20,324 nucleotides of DNA from Candidatus Poseidoniales archaeon (GTDB lineage Archaea; Thermoplasmatota; Poseidoniia; Poseidoniales; Thalassarchaeaceae): positions 1 through 20,324 of the forward strand of contig JAKUTA010000005.1 in the NCBI GenBank assembly GCA_022447885.1. The letters are read 5' to 3'. Every line of letters starts with the position of its first letter. Positions within the stretch are counted from its first letter, which is position 1. The notes beneath the pieces were generated by a model. It saw only the letters and a program-made list of their open reading frames with translations, ran no database searches and was not told the origin of the DNA. The position numbers were made by a program, and so were the translations under genes. Below are positions 16,956 through 20,324 of the stretch, in pieces.

Positions 16956-17867
16956 ATGGAGGAGGCGCTGTTCGCTCGACTGTGGGAGGAGGTCGACTTC
17001 GATGACCACCCGCATCAGGGTGGGCACGGACCTGTTCCAGAGGGCGAGTTGCGCTTCTCGGTGGGTGATGAGGCGATCACCATCGGCGATGACCGCCTGA
17101 CGTTTCGACTCGGCCTCGGTGACGACGGTGAGGACTCCATCCATCGCTGGACGATGTGGCCGGTGCGCATGAACGAGGGTCCGGAACGGCTCGGAGAGCA
17201 CAGATGGTCGCTGTCTCCCGACGAACTAGGTGGGCAGTTGACCAGATTCGTGAACGGTTGCATCGGCCGCTATCAGGAATCGGACCTGCCTCTGGTGGTC
17301 GAAGAGCGCTCTGTGCTCGGCTCGCTCAGGGCTCGCCTGCAACCGATGCTCCCCGGATGGACCTGGCATCTAGAGGTGGACAACAAGCCCGACCGTATGG
17401 GATGGTACGTGCGCGCACCGGCTGACTGGGACAGCCTGTTCACCATCTTCGTCGGCCTCGGCTGGCCCCCCGACTCCGGCCCCCCGTCACCACCCGCGGA
17501 CGCGGCTGGGTTCCTGCTGTTCGAACGGGCGCCCCCGGGTGAATTGGACCGCGCTGACGAGCATGACTCAAACCGCCTTGATTCACTGCGAACCGTCGCT
17601 CTGTGTAACGAACAACGCGGAGCATTGTCGGCGCTGGCAACCGATCCGACCTGGTCTCACCGGGCTGAACCGCATCTCCTTCCTGACCTGCCGGGTCGGG
17701 TGGAGCTGTGGCCGCCGAGCATGGGTCGCTGGCCGTTGCTGGTCGCCAGGAGCGAGCCGGACCTCGCTGACGGCGACGTCACTGTGTGGGCTGGGGCGAT
17801 CGTGAGCGCGCTGCAGCCGGCGATCTCCACGCTGCCCGCCCGCATCGATGGGCTCAGCTGGCATTGA
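16956..17867 (+). CDS. Conserved-looking hypothetical protein
   Basis: The frame is open from a GTG at 16932. The ATG at 16956 (303 aa, MEEALFARLWEEVDF...) is the more likely start, although neither has a Shine-Dalgarno sequence. I recognise no family. The sequence is acidic, with short strands (ELRFSVGDEAITIGDDRLTFRL is typical), several tryptophan-rich segments (PGWTWHLEVDN, MGWYVRAPADWDSL), and no signal peptide or transmembrane helix. It follows the alpha-glucuronidase-like gene by 59 bases on the same strand and is probably in the same transcript, so a link to the sugar genes is possible. Its stop overlaps the convergent GHMP-kinase stop by 14 bases. Codon use resembles its neighbours. 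Confidence 0.75.
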   Translation: MEEALFARLWEEVDFDDHPHQGGHGPVPEGELRFSVGDEAITIGDDRLTFRLGLGDDGEDSIHRWTMWPVRMNEGPERLGEHRWSLSPDELGGQLTRFVNGCIGRYQESDLPLVVEERSVLGSLRARLQPMLPGWTWHLEVDNKPDRMGWYVRAPADWDSLFTIFVGLGWPPDSGPPSPPADAAGFLLFERAPPGELDRADEHDSNRLDSLRTVALCNEQRGALSALATDPTWSHRAEPHLLPDLPGRVELWPPSMGRWPLLVARSEPDLADGDVTVWAGAIVSALQPAISTLPARIDGLSWH

Positions 17868-18768
17868 CGGACACGCCTTCGCTGTCGATGTCCCACTCGA
17901 GGAGAGTCCATCCTGCCGCTTCGCACGCCGCTTCCACGAGTTCCCTGCGGCCCATGTTCGCAAGCAGCACGAGGCATCCCCCGCCACCGGCGCCGAGCGC
18001 CTTCCAGCCGAGGACGTTCCTCGATTCCAGCAGCGGGTCGACCACGGAGCGGAACGGGCCGTGCAATCCGGGGTCGAGCAGGTCGACTCCGCGGCAGACC
18101 TCGTTGAAGGCGGTGATGACCTCATCTCGCCTATCCTGCTGCAACCCGTTCGCCATCAGGCGGGCTGCCATGCGGATCGCCATCAGCCCTTCACGGACCT
18201 GCTCATCACCGGCGGCATAGCGCTCCCAGATCATCGCGTGCAGGTCCCCGGAGACATGTGGGATGCCTGTGTTGGCGAGCACCAGGTGCTTGCCCAGCCA
18301 GCGCTGCGCAGAACGGATGGGGCTGAATGGCATCTTCTCCACATCGTCCCCAATGAACAGCAGGTGGTTCCAGCCTCCGTGCGCCGCTGCCCACTGGTCC
18401 TGTCGACCACCCTTGTTGCCGAGCAACGACTCGAACTGGAACGCCTGCTCGGCCACCGCCTGTCGCTGGCTGTCTCCAAGTTTGGACATCCCCTCGATCG
18501 CCGCCAGCAAGGCGACGTTGATCGCTCCGGAGGTGCCGAGCCCAGAGCCCACGGGAACGTCGCAGGTGTAGTTCACCGACAGGATTCCGCCATCATCCAC
18601 CTCCAAGGTGGCTCTGGCGTAACTGTCGATGGCCAGATTGACCACCTCTCCACCTACATCGTGCGTGTACGGCGAGACATCGGTCCAACCGCCCGCCAAG
18701 TCGATTCTGACTGGCGCCCGCGCCTCGACCTTGTGTGCCATCGCGCCCCCGGAGCCGTCCTCTGCCAT
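17854..18768 (-). CDS. GHMP sugar kinase, HddA / fucokinase-like
   Basis: The 304-aa protein has ARAPVRIDLAGGWTD (17-31) followed by VSPYTHDVGGEVVNLAID, the ATP loop PVGSGLGTSGA (72-82), GGRQDQWAAAHGG (120-132) with the acidic QDQ site, and ALGAGGGGCLVLL (257-269). This set is typical of D-glycero-D-manno-heptose-7-phosphate kinase (HddA) and of the kinase half of fucokinases, both of which phosphorylate the anomeric carbon. The exact sugar is not readable. The ATG at 18768 overlaps the upstream TGA as TGATG, a strong coupling signal, so I prefer it to the ATG at 18741. Its operon partners (an alpha-mannosidase-like enzyme and a zinc hydrolase) suggest salvage of a monosaccharide released from glycans. 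Confidence 0.87.
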   Translation of the reverse strand: MAEDGSGGAMAHKVEARAPVRIDLAGGWTDVSPYTHDVGGEVVNLAIDSYARATLEVDDGGILSVNYTCDVPVGSGLGTSGAINVALLAAIEGMSKLGDSQRQAVAEQAFQFESLLGNKGGRQDQWAAAHGGWNHLLFIGDDVEKMPFSPIRSAQRWLGKHLVLANTGIPHVSGDLHAMIWERYAAGDEQVREGLMAIRMAARLMANGLQQDRRDEVITAFNEVCRGVDLLDPGLHGPFRSVVDPLLESRNVLGWKALGAGGGGCLVLLANMGRRELVEAACEAAGWTLLEWDIDSEGVSVNAS

Positions 18769-19889
18769 CAACGCTGGTCCGACTGAGATGTGAGGTCGCT
18801 GAGGGTGTCATCGATGAGCGCCTGTCCCCTCAGCATGATCATGCCACGCCACTCGTCTGTGGGTGGGTTGAAGATGTCCAGCAGTCGCTTCCGTTCAGGG
18901 CTCCCGAGCAATGCTTTCTCGGGCTTGCCACCCCATTGCGTCAACCGGTTCTCGGCTCTCAGCGCGGCGATGACCTTCAGCGGTTTCTCCGTCCCGAACT
19001 CTTGGGTGATGAGCGTCCAGTCGATGTTCGGCCAGCGGGACTTGAAGCCATCCAACATTCCCCCGCGGATGCGATATGCCACTCCTGCATCAGGGTCGAG
19101 CGGCTGCACGGTCGGGCCGTAACGTTCCCGTAACGATGCGAACGCGGCGTCTCCATCCTCACCAGAGATGAGCAGTGAATCGACGCCGTGCGGACCGAGG
19201 CCGGTGTGGAAGTCGAGTGCGACGCAGCGTTCCACTCCCTCGAGCGCGCCCTCCAACCAGTCGAGCAGCAACTTCGGGGATTCGCACAACCCTGGACCTC
19301 CGAACTGCAGGGCGCGCGGACGTTCGTACTGTCCCTCAGCGACGTTCTGCTTCGCCGTGTTGAAGCCCATGCGCAGGATCACCCAGCCGGCCTTGAGGGC
19401 GAAGAAGTCCCATCCCCCGGGTGCTGTCTTGGGGTTGAGCAGATCGTTGAGTTCGTGGTAGCGTTCGGGTTCACCCACGTAGGCTTCGTCGGGGGGGAGG
19501 AAATTGCGATTCAGGTCGGCGTTGTCCTCGTTCACCCGCCGCATCCATGCCATCCCCCACGGGTTCACCGCGTGCACCACCACAATCGCGCAGTCGTCGG
19601 GAACCTCCAGTTCTCCGGCCGCCCAGCGCTCGAGCAGTTTCACCTGCACAGCACATCCGGGATACCCCTCCACACCGTGCACTCCTGAGGTGTGCAGCAG
19701 CAGTTTTCTAGGGTTGTCCGAACCGAGAATGCAGATGTCGATGCTCAATTGCTCATCTTGAGGTCCCAATTGGGAAATTGGCAGAGTTTCAAGCCGTCCG
19801 TCAGTCGCTTCAGCGGCATCGATGAAGTTCTGCCGCGCCGTCACATACAGGTTGGCGAAGTAGCGCCATACCGGCTTGCTCTCGTCCAT
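18768..19889 (-). CDS. DUF2817 / M14-like zinc hydrolase
   Basis: The 373-aa protein matches the DUF2817 group of carboxypeptidase-like zinc enzymes. HTSGVHGVEGYPG (66-78) supplies the HXXE zinc pair His71 and Glu74. HAVNPWGMAWMRRVNEDNADLNRNF (106-130) is the family hallmark around the arginine/asparagine substrate site. ALDFHTGLGPHG (224-235) supplies His228, and TQEFGT contains Glu297 in the place of the M14 catalytic glutamate. There is no signal peptide, so it is cytosolic. Members of this fold cleave C-terminal residues or deacylate amides; the natural substrate of DUF2817 is unknown to me. The start is 9 bases after the GH38 stop, and the stop overlaps the kinase start as TGATG, so the three genes form one operon. 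Confidence 0.88.
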   Translation of the reverse strand: MDESKPVWRYFANLYVTARQNFIDAAEATDGRLETLPISQLGPQDEQLSIDICILGSDNPRKLLLHTSGVHGVEGYPGCAVQVKLLERWAAGELEVPDDCAIVVVHAVNPWGMAWMRRVNEDNADLNRNFLPPDEAYVGEPERYHELNDLLNPKTAPGGWDFFALKAGWVILRMGFNTAKQNVAEGQYERPRALQFGGPGLCESPKLLLDWLEGALEGVERCVALDFHTGLGPHGVDSLLISGEDGDAAFASLRERYGPTVQPLDPDAGVAYRIRGGMLDGFKSRWPNIDWTLITQEFGTEKPLKVIAALRAENRLTQWGGKPEKALLGSPERKRLLDIFNPPTDEWRGMIMLRGQALIDDTLSDLTSQSDQR

Positions 19890-19898
19890 GCGCGCGCC

Positions 19899-20324
19899 TC
19901 ACTTGAAGCGCCAGGTGACAATCGACTTGGCGGGTACGAGGCCCACCCAGCCACCGCGACTTATCTCCTCTGGTTCACCGGGATTCTCGAGCATGTCACA
20001 CAGATGGCATTCGAAGAGCTGCAGGTCGGTCTCGATCCTCCCTACCCACTTGCTCTTCGTCGGATTCCACAGGCGCACGATCGTTCCGTCACCATCCTCA
20101 GCCGGCTTGCAGCAGGAGAGCAACGGCCGAGGGCCATCCCCTACGAGGCGGATGGCCGCGTTCGAGCGACCGCGAACCCCCTTCGAGAGCGGGTCGTCGA
20201 AGTAGCCGTTGAGTTGCGGTGAAGGCAGTCCGGGGAGCAGGCTCGTCTGGGCAGCCAACGCCTCGGCCGCCTCGTGCACACCCGCCTTGTCCCAGCTGCC
20301 CTCGAAGGGCATCAAGCCCCAGCG
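19899..20324 (-). CDS. C-terminal part of a GH38 alpha-mannosidase-like protein (partial)
   Basis: The frame is open from the right window edge to a TGA at 19899-19901 (141 codons), and the true start lies outside. At the cut end RWGLMPFEGSWDKAGV is followed by HEAAEALA. This matches the conserved C-terminal domain of family 38 alpha-mannosidases, which typically read FxYALYPHxGDWxxAGVVxxAxALN. Further on, VRLWNPTKSKWVGRIE and the end SIVTWRFK fit the final beta-sandwich strands (family LRLYNPT and EIVTLRL). GH38 enzymes release mannose from alpha-mannosides. The catalytic domain is not visible, so activity cannot be judged. It is first in an operon with the DUF2817 hydrolase and the HddA-like kinase. 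Confidence 0.68.
   Translation of the reverse strand, partial: RWGLMPFEGSWDKAGVHEAAEALAAQTSLLPGLPSPQLNGYFDDPLSKGVRGRSNAAIRLVGDGPRPLLSCCKPAEDGDGTIVRLWNPTKSKWVGRIETDLQLFECHLCDMLENPGEPEEISRGGWVGLVPAKSIVTWRFK

Noticed and set aside
17848..18786. 312-aa plus-strand frame opposite the HddA-like kinase
   Set aside because: Mirrors the boundaries of the real gene and has no motifs; the minus strand holds every GHMP motif.
19766..19777. CCCAATTGGG palindrome sharing CCAATTGGGAA with the polX end region
   Set aside because: It lies within DUF2817 codons for the residues ISQLGPQ, so a shared regulatory site is not supported by two short matches.

Overview
The window is about 20.3 kb of dense, GC-rich DNA carrying 19 protein-coding genes that I can support, two of them cut by the window edges. 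I see no RNA genes, insertion sequences, CRISPR array or prophage. The gene mix suggests a marine archaeon, most likely of the Poseidoniales (Marine Group II, Thermoplasmatota) type. It combines a membrane pyrophosphatase with PolX-PHP, endonuclease III, an Nfu-type protein, secreted anchored peptidases, a diderm-like lipoprotein signal and a DSDGDG-repeat surface protein. Several starts lack a Shine-Dalgarno sequence while others have a strong one. The taxonomic call is an inference, because no ribosomal or marker gene is present.

Layout. Positions 1-4484 (minus strand) form a repair/redox run: PolX-PHP, a 58-aa membrane microprotein too short for routine ORF calling, a 67-aa two-helix membrane protein, endonuclease III, a PrxQ/Bcp peroxiredoxin, a hexapeptide acetyltransferase, and the N-terminus of a flavin-reductase-like protein. 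A small three-helix membrane protein (4579-4914, plus) diverges from polX. Next come an Nfu-like protein and a surface protein with calcium-binding repeats (minus). A class I glutamine amidotransferase, a K+-dependent membrane pyrophosphatase and a lipoprotein follow (plus). An M28 peptidase with a glutaredoxin (minus) completes this part.

The right third (12.7-20.3 kb) is rich in carbohydrate genes. A UlaG-like metallo-beta-lactamase-fold protein (plus) is followed by a sugar nucleotidyltransferase (minus). The nucleotidyltransferase diverges from a glucuronokinase-like GHMP kinase, which is translationally coupled to a GH67-like alpha-glucuronidase and followed by an unknown protein (plus). 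Facing them on the minus strand is an operon of a GH38 alpha-mannosidase-like enzyme (C-terminus only), a DUF2817/M14-like zinc hydrolase and an HddA/fucokinase-like GHMP kinase.

The most interesting reading is a glucuronate salvage module. An alpha-glucuronidase would free GlcA from glycans, a glucuronokinase would make GlcA-1-phosphate, and the nucleotidyltransferase would make UDP-GlcA. This resembles the plant GlcA kinase route rather than the usual bacterial uronate catabolism. Other points worth a second look are the loss of the third catalytic aspartate in PolX with an intact PHP site, an endonuclease III lacking the fourth cluster cysteine, pyrophosphatase residues pointing to K+ dependence and possibly Na+ pumping, and four convergent gene pairs whose stop codons abut or overlap.
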